A stretch of 64,000 nt of DNA from Schistocephalus solidus. Its lineage: Eukaryota > Platyhelminthes > Cestoda > Diphyllobothriidea > Diphyllobothriidae. The position numbers were made by a program, and so were the translations under genes. Location: the NCBI GenBank assembly GCA_017591395.1, contig WEDG01004059.1, positions 27,361 to 91,360 of the forward strand. The letters run 5' to 3'. Of this stretch, positions 41,531 to 53,159 are shown piece after piece. A model generated the notes under the pieces. It was not told the origin of the DNA and made no database searches. It was given only the letters and a program-made list of their open reading frames with translations. The number at the start of each line of letters is the position of its first letter. The first letter of the stretch is position 1.

Positions 41531-42362
41531 CGGAGGCTAAGCCACATCAGCGCACACCATCTACACTAATACATAGACAACACCCTCATAATAATCATAA
41601 TGTACCTGATAAAATCACGGATTTCTAGAAGAAAAGACCACGCCGTCGGTCCAGTGTATGTGTTGTGTGTGTCGAGTGGCTGACCAAGGGACTGGTAGTC
41701 AGATGGCGGTAGCTCCTCCATATCTCCTGAGTAAATGAAGCCTGGTGTGTACGTTATGGGGGCCAGGTTGTGTTGTGGCGCGCGAATACGGGTACGCTGA
41801 CCCATCAACCAATGCACTCACTCCCACATCAGACAACTGACTGGCTCGGACAGTGGTCTGATTGTGGGGGTGGGGGAGAGAGTGAGGTCAAAGGCTCAGC
41901 GCATGTTCCTCACTATAAACAATATGACGCGCTTGAAACTATCACAGTGCGCTAAAAGCCGTGGCTTGGAAGGTTGCCAACTGACGGGATAACTCGGACC
42001 ACGTGGTCAGCCCAATTGTGTGTTTTGTGTGCAGTGGCTGACTGGCGGACTGAGAGTCAGGCTGAAATAGCTCCTTCTTAATGTGGCCTTTATGGCACTC
42101 CTACTCCATGGGATCCGAGCTAGGTGTGGTGGCATGCCCAGGGGCGGCTCCGGCCGCGCCAGCCACCTGCACCCTCTCCCATCTCCGGTCTTCTTGACTC
42201 TGTCATGACACCAGGCTCAGGTGGGGGAGGAGAAGAGAGTGCGGTAGCTGCAGCGCAAGGCTACTATAACCTTAAACTAATTCACGCGCAAGTCACCGTT
42301 TCTGCACCACCTGTTGTGGAGGGCACGGTTGACCTCGTCTAATTCGACGGTCGAACTGCCTA
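41531..42362 (+). other. LINE copy B: 3' UTR made of two related monomers
   Basis: The two units start with similar words (AATCACGGATTTC... near 41610 and ATCACAGTGCGCTAAAAGCCGTGG near 41940). Each continues with a GACCACG..GTC block, a GTGTGT..AGTGGCTGAC block and a GGGA/GAGAGTCAG block. The second monomer supplies the tail that the SINEs share. Confidence 0.65.
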
Positions 42363-42374
42363 TATCCCCAGCCA

Positions 42375-42460
42375 TTGTGCGGCTGCTGGTGGAGCTCAAG
42401 AATTAGCCCCAAGGCACAACGGGACAAGTTAGTCGCCTTACTGGTCAGCGAGTGCCTACC
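42375..42460 (+). repeat. 3' piece of the SINE split by LINE copy B
   Basis: TTGTGCGGCTGCTGGTGGAGCTC, GGCACAACGGGACAAG and GTCAGCGAGTGCCTACC are the sense 3' half of the tRNA-type SINE, continuing directly from 37685. Confidence 0.65.
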
Positions 42461-42590
42461 TGTAAATATTACCGATCGATCCTGTAGGACAAAGAGCCAG
42501 TGGTGCAATGGGTTAGATAGTTGGACTTCTACAAAGAGGTCGCAGGCTCGAGCCTAGGTTAAGGCACCACTTGTGGTTGTGTATAGCGGG
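42461..42590 (+). repeat. tRNA-derived SINE head in tandem
   Basis: Starts with the SINE leader (AAATATTACCGATCGATCCTG) directly at the 3' end of the previous SINE. It has an A box (AGTGGTGCAATGGGTTAG), an anticodon region TTGGACTTCTACA like tRNA-Arg(TCT), and a B box (GGCTCGAGCC). It is truncated after about 42580. Confidence 0.7.
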
Positions 42591-43370
42591 CTGACCACGG
42601 CTACGGCGTCAGCAGTATTAATTTCAGTTGTCCTTGTTTTATCGATAATGCCATTGAACATATTCATTTATTTACTTAGTGCTCAGAATAACAAACTATT
42701 ATCCAGGTACTGCATGAACTGCTTGCGATATGAGCGCACTTCTCCGCTGTCAGTTCAGTTCAGCGAATTTAAGGGAAATAGGCATACTTTCTTGAAATTC
42801 CTATTTATCACATAAAAATCGCAAGAATTAGAAGCAATGCCAAAGGTTTCAGTCAAGTGCATGTAGGCAGAGTAAATTAGTACACCCGATGTGGTTACCG
42901 TTGTTAACATATGCATATTTTTCAAGTTGTTTTTGTTAATCTTAATCTATTCTTGTGTGCTTTTAATAGATATTTGTCATTTTGTTCATTTATATTTTAT
43001 CTTTATTCGTTGTAGCATATTGGTGCCTTGGATCTATCATTTTTAAGAGATTTATAAATATGTTCGGCTTCCAAAGTGCTACCTAACAGGTTATCGTTAA
43101 TTATGCATGCAAATAGCTATGTTTTTTCAGCTGAATTTCACGTAATCCTATCAGCTTGGCTGGTCAATGAGAACAACCTTACTTTATTTGCGTTCTCGGG
43201 CATTTGACATTTCTTTAGTATTGTTCATAAACACCATGTTCACCGCTGCAAAAACTAGACAAGATATTTTCTGCTTTCCTTTATGCCACGTTAGTTTCCA
43301 CTTCAAAGTTGAGACGGTGGAACGTATATTGTATTTTGTTTGGCTAGACTTTTTAGTAGGCGGGTTTTTC
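42590..43370. other. Region upstream of the ATP synthase g gene
   Basis: AT-rich; it probably holds the promoter. GGCTAGACTTTTTAG ends 18 bases before the ATG and could be a cis- or trans-splice acceptor. Confidence 0.35.
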
Positions 43371-43374
43371 GAAA

Positions 43375-43796
43375 ATGGCCAAGGTTTTTAAGTTTTTCGT
43401 GGAAAACTCTCCTAAATATGCTATGCGTAATTTCCCGGTTTACTTTACTTACGCTGTTAAAGGCCTTTATCGTTTTAGTGCGGAGAAGGTTAAGCCAGCT
43501 ACCACTAAGTTTATACAGTATGCTCGTGTTGAAATGCTTCCCCCAAACAAAAATGAAATTACACTAGCTGTCAACGAAGGCAAATCTCTCGTAGCCTACT
43601 TGAAGTCTGGTGCCATTCTCCAAAGAAAGATAAAGGTTTGTATTTTTGATTCATTCCTTGACCATAATAGGATGTTGCACTGGATTCTGTCGTCGCGATC
43701 GAGGTCCTTATGTGGTTTTTCGTCGGCGAAATAATTGGACGAAGGAGTCTTATAGGATACAAACACGTTAAGGGGGCCTACATTGTCGCTCACTAA
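43375..43796 (+). CDS. ATP5MG: ATP synthase subunit g, mitochondrial (two exons)
   Basis: Subunit g belongs to the membrane (Fo) part of mitochondrial ATP synthase and helps dimers form in the inner membrane. Exon 1 is 43375-43635 (87 codons); exon 2 is 43671-43796 (41 codons and TAA), giving 128 residues, a little longer than the vertebrate protein. A 35-nt intron (43636-43670, GTTTGT...AATAG) separates them in phase 0. The N-terminus is MAKVFKFFVENSPKYAM, the mid-part has YARVEMLPPNKNEI, and exon 2 holds the hallmark membrane segment EVLMWFFVGEIIGRRSLIGY. The start has an AAAATGG context. The frame also runs past the donor to a stop at 43732, so retention would give a 119-residue product lacking the membrane helix. 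Confidence 0.93.
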
Positions 43797-43799
43797 CAC

Positions 43800-46700
43800 A
43801 CATTTTACCTGCCTTACTTAGTGGTTTTACTTTGTTCACCAACTCGATTAGAGTTTGCGAGTCTTTACTGCTCTTGAATACGAACGATAGTACCGATTTT
43901 GCGTTTTTGTGGTTCAGTTCAAAGAGGTCCTGGGCGTAGTTAATGGTATACAAACTTCTTCAGTATTTATGAACTTTTAAAACGTTTCCACCGATTCTTC
44001 TGGGACTTCCTGATGGATTCTAAGTAAACCATTAAGTTTTTGGTAGGTTTTGCAATTGATGGCACCGAAACCTTAAAAAGCTTGGCAGATACATCCGGGT
44101 TAATAGACTCGGCTGCATTTTAAGTCCATATTTTGAACCACCAAATTATCCTTGTGAATCTATGGGTACTATCTTCATAAGGACCATATGTAGATCTTGT
44201 AATTTTTAAGCGGTGATACATACAGTAGCGGATATAATGCACGAGAAGGTAGTTTTTGCCTCTAACAACCCACACCATTCTAGGCTATCAACCTTAACAT
44301 TTTTACTGCAGAAATTTGCATAACGGTACAGGCCGACTTGCTTTTTAAAATTTGGGCCTGTTAATTTGGACATTTAGTCGTGAAGGGCAATCCGTTTGGT
44401 CATGAGTCATCCTTCTAAACTTTGGAGTTAATCGGAACTCTTGTCTTAAGCACGGAGAAGTTTACTTAGTTTCAGTTGCATAAATTTCGGGCTTGGGGAA
44501 CGCGGGCTTTGTTGGTCCAAAAGCGCTAACTGGATGGTGGCTATACCGGTGTCTTCATGTGCATGAAAACCGCTCAATTTTCAGTCCTATAATACCCTGA
44601 GGTTTTTTCACTTCAGTTGGGTGTAGTGTCACCCTGTGTTCCAATATCAGAACAAAATATGGAGACAAGGGCACATGGGGAGTTTTGCTGTCCACCTTTC
44701 AAAGTGGAATAGAGTGCAGGGCGTTTCGAGCACTCGAAATTGCGTCTAGGGTGATGCAGGAAGACGTCACATGTCTGAGAAAATCGGTGCGAACTGGGGG
44801 GTAATGCATTCTGAAAAAAGGAGAAATTCACCTCGACGACTACATTTAGTCAAAGCTCTGATTTTAAGGATTTGAGTCCTGTTTGCACCTCGATTTCGGA
44901 CAGGACGCCGGTACCAGTGTTGGCGCTTAAGGTGTTCATGGACGCTTTGTCAAGAAGAGATAGGCTAGCATCTCTTCAGATCAGGCCGAGGCCAGCAATT
45001 TACGATAAAGGTATGCTGTTTCTTCGCCAGTACCAAAATGCCCATTTAAATCTTGGACACGCCAGCAGGAGAGTAGTTCGTCGTGGCTACGCGTCAACAC
45101 GCATGCGTCGCTCGGACCCGGGTGAATGTCCGTGATCTTCTTATGAAGGCGTGGTCCCTTTATCGCCTTAATACGGTGTTGACGCTAACCGTTCGAACTC
45201 CCCCAACCCTTCAATTCTTGGTACTTGCCGCACTTATAATTACCGAGGTATAAGTGGATATACGGGATATCGAACAATAACTGACGTACGTCTGTTTTTT
45301 TGGCAACAAAAGTGACAGCTACACGTGTCATGCTTTCTGTCAGCAATATTTCCCGATTATCGCTCGCTCACTCGCTTAAACTATAATCGCTGACGTAGGT
45401 TGCTATCAGCTGACATGGCTGCCCCTAATGGTACCCCTGTACACATTTTAATACTTCTCTTTGTCGTCTATTATTGGCCCAAATCAATTTCTCAGGGAAA
45501 TAACGTCATTGAATCTCTCATACAGAATTTCATTCTTGGTGCAGCAAGGTAGACCCACACACAGTTTTCAAGTTTTTTGGCTACGTCGCATGTAGGAGTT
45601 CCAATGCTTCGATCTTAGTTCATGTGCGGAGATTTCAGGATTTGATGTGTGAGTTGGGTTCCTGTTAGTCGCTAGCATTGGTTCAAAATGGTTTACGGTT
45701 GTTATCGATCGTACAGCTTTAGGCGTCTGCCAGATAACCTGACGATCTTAATTGGTCTTGTGCTGTGGGTGTTTTCACTTTTCAGGACATTCCTAATTGT
45801 GAATGCATAAATGAATAATGAATACCTACTTTACTGAAGCGAATTATATGCCCCGTTGGAAGGGACCACTTTGGAGCAGTTTTCTTCCTCTTCAGTCTTC
45901 TAAAAATGTCGTGGCTAATTTGGCCTGTTCTCATGGAGTCTATGTGAGGTTAGTTCTAGTGTTGGGAGTTCCGCTTATGGTTTGCGGCGCGTTCCAACCG
46001 GGTAGGACAACTAGAGACGAGTCTACCTGTAAACCCGGCTACTGGATACCCAACACGTCCACGTTTAACTCGTATTCGAACGACATACAGTAAGTACTGG
46101 TTCGGAAATAAAAATTATCTTACGTCTGACAAATGGACAGCAGTGATCGTGCTCACAGGCCACCGAGGGCTGAGTTATAGCTCTGACTACTATACCACAA
46201 ATTCGTATAGTGGCGCGAACGTTTTCTTGTTGTTGCTTTTCGTTAAAATCTTTTTTAGGCACGGCGCTATAATATTTAACGCCAAACAAAAAATGTAGAT
46301 GGCCGCCATGAACCGCATATGCTCAGAGCCTCTAAGAATCTGTCAAAATATCTGAGTAGTATAGGGATCCATGCTCAGGCGTCCGTGGGAGCCAAGGTAA
46401 CGCAGCGAGTAGTATGCGGACAGGACTGCTTAGTGGGGCTACTCTGATGTGCAAGCGTTCCTCAGGCTTGACAAGCCAGGTCTAAGAGCGTGTTGTCTTA
46501 TTATCGCGAACGGGGGGCTTGTCGATCGTTCACAGCCGGACACAGACTCTCCGGTGCTCAAGATCCTATGGACTACCTGTCGTTCGTTCCCATAATTGAC
46601 TGTAACTTGCAGGGCAGCGCGAAAGGCTACCTATTACCTGCACTTGCAAAGATTAAAAACTGCGTAGCTAGAGACTAGAATGGTTGGGCCGTGTCGGGCG

Positions 46701-46915
46701 ATGCATCAATAAATCGCCTTGGTCTTAGACCGTGACGCGACTGGTGTAAGGGAGATAGATCTGGCTGGTTGTCACCGACAAACGTAACCGCGAACAACTT
46801 ACCTGATATTCACACGGTGAGCACTCGGCCGCCTAGATTGACCATATAGACACTTCGTAACATGGTTAATGTTTGTAAATCGATCCAACAACTTTGGCCC
46901 AACCTATATTCTCAT
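43800..46915. other. Stretch without recognised genes
   Basis: Several open frames exist (44613-44831 minus, 44872-45135 plus, 45818-46093 plus with a hydrophobic LVLVLGVPLMVCG segment) but none resembles a known family. No repeat was identified. Confidence 0.35.
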
Positions 46916-47459
46916 CCACATACGACAGTTCGACCGACGATGTCCACCGTATGCTCCACAAAAGGGTAGTGCAGGGACGGTGACTTGCGCGTGGATTAGT
47001 TTTATATGATATTAGCCTTGCGCTGCAGTTAAGGCACTCTTTCCTCCTCCCCACCTGAGCCCGTTCTCATGACAGAGTGAAGACTGGATTCGGGAAAGGA
47101 CGCAGGTGGCTGGCGCGGCCGGAGCCGCCCCTGGGCGTGCCACCACACCTGGCTCGAATTCCACGGAGTGGGAGTGCCATAAAGGCCTCATTAAGAAGGA
47201 GCCATCGCAGACTGACTCTCAGACCACCAGTCAGCCACTCCACACAACACACATTAAACCGACTGCGAGGTCTGAGTGTAATTGTCAGTTGGCAACCGTC
47301 TAACCCACGGCGCATATCGCCCCGTAATATTCGCAAGCTCAGATCACACATGCAACAGAGGAGCCACTTAGAGAAGTGACCGAGGATCATACTTGCCTCT
47401 TAATCAGCTATGCAGACTGAAAAGCACGTTTTTTTGTTGTTGCGTGTGACGATGGGAGG

Positions 47460-48060
47460 TGCTGAGGCTGATGGGGAGAGATGTAGCGTTGTGGTATAGC
47501 CGGCGGTGTTCTACCGCAGGTTTTCATGGAAAGGCATGTGACCTAATAGACCCATGCGGTGTGTGAATGTGCGTGGGCAGTGCGGAAAGTTGATTTGGGT
47601 GCGGCGGGTGTATTTTGGTGCTCCGGGCACTGGTTCGCCAGGCTCTGCGATGGATTCTTAAGTGGATGACCAGGCCAATGTGTGAGGTGAATGTGCGATC
47701 GCAATCAGGACAGGTTAGTATTGAGTCCCCATCGCTGGTACTGGGGGTGGTGGTGTGTTGAAGGTAGCAGGTAGTCGGAGGTGGGTACTGAGGTGCTAGG
47801 AGTGGGACAAGTGGTGTTCGTCGCTGTGATCGGTGCAGGGGGTGGATGAGGGAGGATTGTGTCCATGTTTATGGGCTGCTGGGCTTCGATGAAGTTGTTA
47901 TCAGTGCTTGGGGTGGTCGCCGTCGTGGTGTCTAAGTTGAAATTATGAGATTGGTTTAACATTGAATTCGAAGATGTCCGACAGGGCCGTTCGCGCACGG
48001 AATGTGCATTGACAGTGTGGGCACGTTGACAGGGCTTCGACATTGGCAGTGTTTTTCCGG
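47460..48060 (-). pseudogene. LINE copy C: zinc-finger region
   Basis: Contains CPHCQCTFRARTALSD (decayed C2HC finger) and an intact classical finger CPDCDRTFTSHIGLVIHLRI followed by H (47712-47650, C-X2-C-X12-H-X3-H). A Thr/Pro-rich linker lies between them. A further finger (HTPHGSIRSHAF in a shifted frame) ends the array. Confidence 0.75.
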
Positions 48061-48439
48061 GGTGTTTGTGACTTGCGAGCCGCCCTTTTGTCCTTAGCAT
48101 CGGCAATCCGGTTGGCCTCATAGATTGCTGCACCAGTCTTCACGGATCTTCTCCGTACCGGTCTATCCTGGGTGAGGTCCTTTAAGGTCGCCGGGTTGAT
48201 TTTAAGTTGCTTCAGACATTTCTTCAAAATGTCCTTGTAGCATCGTTTTTGACCTCCTGTCGGCGAGCAGCCATAGCAACGTTTTGGTGTTCGCTCGTCG
48301 TCCATTCTCACCAGTTGGCCGCTCCAACGCAGTTGCACTTGCCTAAGCATGGCAACCGCGCTGGGTTGCGGTTGGTTCACGATCACCTAGTTGGATGTAT
48401 TTATTGTTAATCCAAAATTGGCGCAGCCTGTGCCGAGGA

Positions 48440-49500
48440 GTTCCATGCTCCTTTGCATGTCCTCCTCCGTCACGGTGTTAAGGGCGCAGTTGTCCGCGAA
48501 AAGCAACTCATGTACTGAAGTTGTAGGCACGTGCCGTTGTCAGTGACGCACGCCGTCATCCCGTCATGAATATAACGCACCATATGCGTGATACGCTCAG
48601 GAAAGCCGAATTTCTGCATGACTTTCCTCAATGTGTCGCGATTTGCCCTGTCAAAGACTTGTCAGATTCACGAAGGTAGTGTAGAGGTGGATTCGCACTG
48701 CTAGCACTTCTATTATAGCTGTTGGGCGGATAAGCTCATGTCGGTTGTTCCGCGGTGACGGCGGAAGCCGCCTTGGTTTTCCGGGAGCAGGCCCTGCTCT
48801 GAGTGACCGCTCAGACGATTGAGAAGGATACGGGCGAAGACCATCCCGGCGAGGTGGAGCAGCGTGATTCCTCGTTGGATTTCGCAGAGTTGGCAGTTCC
48901 CCTTCGTCTTAAAGAGGGGAAAATGGTGGCGTCTTTTAAATTCTGAGGTACTTGTCCTTCGTGCCACATATCCTGGAAGAGCACTGTGAGTCGATTCAGC
49001 AGTTTGGGTCCGCCATGCTTGTAAATCTCAGTTTGGAGCGCGTCTAAGCCAGGTGCCATCCCACTGAAGAGTTGCTGCACGGCTCTTATGGTTTCTTAGA
49101 GAGTGGGGGGAGGTCAAGTTTGGCGTTGATTTCCATTTCAGGCAGGTAATCGATGGCGGCGTCGGAGATGGTGGAGGGCTGGTTGAGAACGCTTGGGAAA
49201 TGTTCCGCCTATCGCGTCAGGATTTGCATCTTCTCAGTGAGCAGGGTCCTGCCGTTGGCACCGAGAAGAGGGACGGTGCCTTTGACAGGAGGTCCGTAGA
49301 CAGCCTTTCTGGCGGCGAAGAAGTTCTTCCATTCGTGTTGATCCGGGAACCCTTGGATTTCCTCGGCTTTGTTGGTCTTCCAGGCATCATGCATCTCGCG
49401 CAGCCGTTGCTGTACAGGGCGGTGACTTCGGTAGATGGTGGTCTTGCTTGTAGAGGTAGGGCGATCGACGTAGACTTTGTGCAACTGGTTCTTCTCGATG
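48440..49500 (-). pseudogene. LINE copy C: reverse transcriptase remnant
   Basis: Blocks in order: KAEEIQGFPDQHEWKNFFA (near 49370), MAPGLDALQTEIYKHGGPKL (near 49040), LKDATIF, GITLLHLAGMVFARILLNRL and QGLLPENQGGFRRHRGTTD (near 48750). The catalytic blocks near 48650 and 48500 are damaged. Confidence 0.78.
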
Positions 49501-49879
49501 AGCAGAGCATTGATGGCTGCGTCGTTGTCATCGAACCAGTTTTGTGCTGATGACGTGCGCGGCCGAGGACATCCAGGGCGGTGGTTTGGACCGTGTCCCT
49601 CAGTTGGCGTTAGTGGTTCTCAACGGAAGTGCCCGCGTCGGCGACTGGGTGGTTGGCTAGCCGGCTGGCCAGTTTGTTGCTGAAATGGAGATGGTGAGCA
49701 GGCACATTCAACAAAACAGTATTCAACTTACTTGTTGGTCGCTTACATTCGGTTCTCCTGCGTGGTTACAGACGAAACCTCATCTTAGAGATGACGATGC
49801 GGTGATCAGTCCATCCTTTCGTCATATGGGATCGCCTTTGTCACCATCACGTCCTGTTAATCTCGCCTCCGGATGAGGA

Positions 49880-50197
49880 TATAATCCAGCAGGTGCCAGT
49901 GTCTCGACCGGGGGTGCACCAGGTCACCTTCTACCGCATCGGGAGGCAGAAGGTGTTGGTCAGGATCCGGCGGTGCTCTGTGTAGGTTCTTAGGAGCAGA
50001 AGACCATTGTCATTGAACCCGGCGAGATCATGGGGACCCAGCACTCCTCTCCACGCGGCATGGTTTGTCATGACGCAGGCGTTAAAGCCATCAAGGACAA
50101 TTAACTTATTTGCCTTCGGCACAATCACCAGGAGGGTGTGCACATCCTCTAGCAAAATTGTTTTCCCGCGCCAGTGAACTAGTTGATGTGCCACCAT
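49880..50197 (-). pseudogene. LINE copy C: endonuclease C-terminal part
   Basis: Encodes [40 protein letters not shown] and [11 protein letters not shown]. The family's GDFNA catalytic block reads DGFNA here. It lies on the far side of the insert from the endonuclease N-terminal part. Confidence 0.75.
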
Positions 50198-50204
50198 TTC
50201 ACTT

Positions 50205-51180
50205 GTCTAAGCAAAATTTGTATAGTTTTCATTCACTTCACGATGGAAATATTCCTACTTCAGTTATGTTTTGACCTCCGTAAAAATATGCTACCCAAGT
50301 TTTATTGAAGCTAAATATAGACTGAAAACTTACGGTGGGCAGGTTATCAGTTTAGCGGGCTTGAGCTCGAAAGTTTGTTAATAAAAGTCAATAAAACTGA
50401 AAGACAAAGTTTAAGCAGTTTTGACCCTAAACGTAAACCGAAGTGTGTGGCAGTTAGGCTTACAATGAAATTTAACATCTAACAGAAAGCAAAGAAGAGT
50501 TCGAATTTCGAAAAAAATCCAATTGCTATTCAATATATGCAGACGTTCAGCTTTTAAGAGAAAATTGATTAAATAGGACATGTTTAAGCTGCCAAAGATA
50601 GTTTATATGTACGGCTCATATGTTCAATATCAGCACCCCAATGAGCGTAAAGTATGCAATTCTTTCAGCTTTGTTGGAGGCAAATATATGTCATCGACTT
50701 AATCGAGGCAAAAAAATGTTGTCAAAGCAGCCGAATTTTTTAAGCTGAATTAAATTATAAGACACTGACAGGTACAGTCGAGCGTTAAAGGTAGGACAAT
50801 CCACCTGATTAAAAATAGCTGTGATTATAGAGAAGGTATTTTGATTTGATTTTCGCAATTCTGATTTATTTACTTGGTAATCAATCAAAGCATTCCTTTC
50901 AAAACAATCTCCTATCCGCATTATTTTTAATAAATTCTATCGGAGCTGTAAAATGTGCAATTATCTCAAGCTATTATAAAATGCCATATGTTCCGGATCT
51001 TCTGTAACACTGGTTTCTTGAAATACACCTAAACCTCTGAAAGTATTTTTAAATATTATTTTATTAACTACTTTTGAAACCTATCACTAGGGTTAACTTT
51101 CAAGCAAATCCGTTCTCACGCTTGTCAGAATTATGTTGTTCGTTGTTCACGTCTCCCCCTCCTTCCACAGGACACTGGAA
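50205..51180. mobile_element. AT-rich insert of about 1 kb inside LINE copy C
   Basis: The endonuclease sequence stops at IISAYAP-like codons near 51185 and resumes with the EDVHTLL block near 50160. The DNA between is AT-rich and has no RT, transposase or tRNA-like head. It is inferred to be a later insertion of unknown type, or a local rearrangement. Ends were not resolved to the base. Confidence 0.5.
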
Positions 51181-52124
51181 TAGGAATGACTCGCAAACCT
51201 ACGTCAATGGGGGCGGGGGCGTAGGCACTGATGATGGCGGACGCTGATCAGGCGATCATTGATACCCTGTGTTAGACAGGGCCGTCGTCTCACGATGTCG
51301 TCCTGGATGACAATGGCCACACCAGCGTCGCATCGCTCTGCCATTGGCCGGCCGATCCAGAAGGTGTAGCCGGCACCCACCTCCTTCAGCTGACCCTGCT
51401 CAGAGAGCAGCAATGTCCACCTTGTAGAGCGCCAGTTCCCGAGCGACTAGCGCCACCCTTCGTTCCGGCCAGTTGCTCCTAGAATTGTCTAAAAGGGAAT
51501 GAAAATTCCAGGCGGCTGGTGTGAGTGGACTCACCCAAGCAGCCTGTAGGGTATGGCGAGCGGGATGGCGACGGAGGGTATTGTTGTTTGTTTGAGTTTT
51601 ACGACCGCGTATCTTGCGATCTGCGAGCTGCGGCCGGCTGCAGAAGACGTGATAACCAGCATTTGTTTAGGGCACCTTTTCTAGCCCCTTCCTCCGGGAG
51701 GAGGCAAGCAATACTCTCCCTAAATAAGGCTGCTCGGACATCCCAGACAGCTGCCAAACTCCACTATGGGTTACAGGTTTTGTTTTAGTGCGAGAACGAC
51801 CCGAGTTAACCTGGGCCAACTACGGGGTTGCTGTCGACCCCACCGTAGGACTTTTTGAGATGAGGGAGGTGGGAAGTTCGGAAGTCAGAAATACCGCGTG
51901 TGGAGGCACACACAACACCGGAGACCCTCACCTGGTTTAGCCCGCCGGTTTTGGTTGCCCGGGGTGTGGCCGCTGGGAAGAAACCAACTTCGAGGAGCCA
52001 CAGTTGAGAGTTGCTTACCTGTTAGAGGCGGCCACAGGAGCATTCACCACCTGTACGAGACAAAAGAAGCGACCAAATGCTATCTGTGTAGTGCTACCCC
52101 TAACTAGTACCCCTGCACCCCACT

Positions 52125-52527
52125 GACAGTTCGACCATCGATTTTCACGAGGTCCACCGTATGCTCCACACCATGTTGGTGCAGGGACGATGACTTGTGC
52201 GCAAATTAGTTTTTATTGATAGTAGACTTTCACTGTATATACCGCACGCTCTCTTCTCTTACTCGCCGCTACCTGGTGTCAAAACATAGTCAAAAAGACC
52301 GGAAGTGGGGTCGGGTGCAGATGAAGCATCTCCCACGGAGTGGGAGAGTGGTGTGCGGCATGAGCCTGCACCCACGTGTGCCTATGTTGGGCGCGCGCAC
52401 CCTCTATGTTCGGCATTTGTTAAAGGATCGCAACACAGAATAACAACGCCTACCGCACCCTGAGTTGTCCCCCGCGTTGATCCAGTGCATTTACTACGCC
52501 GCCCATTTAGGGGTCAGGTACACACAC
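52125..52527 (-). repeat. SINE sharing the LINE tail, copy 3
   Basis: On the minus strand it runs from a head shared with the copy at 12.7-13.1 kb (GGCGGCGTAGTAAATGCACTGG, CATTTGTTAAAGGATCGC in antisense) to the tail GATGGTCGAACTGTCAGTG. The tail joins directly to the 5' end of LINE copy C at about 52115. Confidence 0.65.
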
Positions 52528-53155
52528 GACAATTTGACCGTCATAGTCTAACGATGTCCACCGTATGCTCCACAGAAGGGTGGTGCAGGACGGTGACTTG
52601 CGCGTGGATTAGTGATAGTAGCCTTGCACTGCAGCTAGTGCACTATCTCCTCCTCCCCACCTGAGCCCGTTGTGATGACAGAGTCAAGAAGGCCGGAGGC
52701 AGGAGAGGACGCAGGTGGCTGGCGCGGCCAGAGCTGCCCCTGAGCGAACCACCACACCTGACTCGGATTCCACGGAGTGGGAGTGCCATAAAGGGCTCAT
52801 TCAGAAGGTGCCTTTGCAGCCTGACTCTCCTTCCTTCAGTCAGCCACTCCACAAAAAACACACATGGTGCTGACCACGCGGTCCTAGTGCTCCCGCCAGT
52901 TGGCAACCTTCCAAGCCACGGCTTTTAGTGCACCGTGATAGTTTTAAGCGCGTCAGTTTGTTTATTCTGAGGAAAAGCGCTGAGCCGTCGACCTCACTCT
53001 TTCCCCCACCTCCACAATCAGACCACCGTCCGAGCCGGTAAGTTTTCTGATATGGAAGTGGGCGCAGTCGCTGGTGACCTCGTCTATGTGTACTACGTAC
53101 ATGATCTGGACCCCGAACACAAGCACCAGGATTTCACACAACAGGGGTTGAGCCA
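52528..53155 (-). mobile_element. Zinc-finger LINE 3' UTR fragment (copy F)
   Basis: Antisense match to the 3' UTR of copy B: both monomers are recognisable (GGGGGTGGGGG-type block near 53000, CACTCCACTCCGTGG-type block near 52780). It ends at the tail near 52528, about 15 bases from the SINE head. It is 5'-truncated near 53155. Confidence 0.65.
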
Positions 53156-53159
53156 TATA

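Larger units (their letters stand above)
37686..42362 (+). mobile_element. Zinc-finger LINE (RTE-like), copy B, full length but broken
   Basis: A 4.7-kb non-LTR retrotransposon flanked by a 12-bp direct repeat with one mismatch (TATTCCCAGCCA at 37674-37685; TATCCCCAGCCA at 42363-42374). The order is a GC-rich 5' UTR (37686-38253), an AP-endonuclease start, a reverse transcriptase, a post-RT region, several C2H2/C2HC zinc fingers, and an 820-bp 3' UTR ending CGACGGTCGAACTG with no poly(A). Broken points are a TGA at 38479 in the endonuclease, a deletion that removes most of the endonuclease (about 38520-38560), a TAG at 39929, and frameshifts near 40090, 40200 and in the finger region. RTE-like placement rests on the RT block order (TKAFDTINHDGMW, FADD) and the YG.KT region; clade is an inference. 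Confidence 0.85.
46925..52115 (-). mobile_element. Zinc-finger LINE, copy C, antisense, interrupted
   Basis: Same family as copy B. On the minus strand it runs from the 5' UTR (52115-51480; GGTACTAGTTAGGGGTAGCAC at the start) through the endonuclease start (51480-51190), an unrelated insert of about 1 kb, the rest of the endonuclease (50190-49880), RT (49500-48440 in several frames), the post-RT region (48440-48060), zinc fingers (about 48060-47460) and a short 3' UTR (47320-46925). Frameshifts, stops and small deletions are frequent, more than in copy B. Only the second 3'-UTR monomer is present. Confidence 0.85.

Noticed and set aside
45818..46093. Plus-strand frame with a hydrophobic segment, possible signal peptide
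   Set aside because: No splice or family support and only 91 codons; chance is likely in 3 kb of non-coding DNA.
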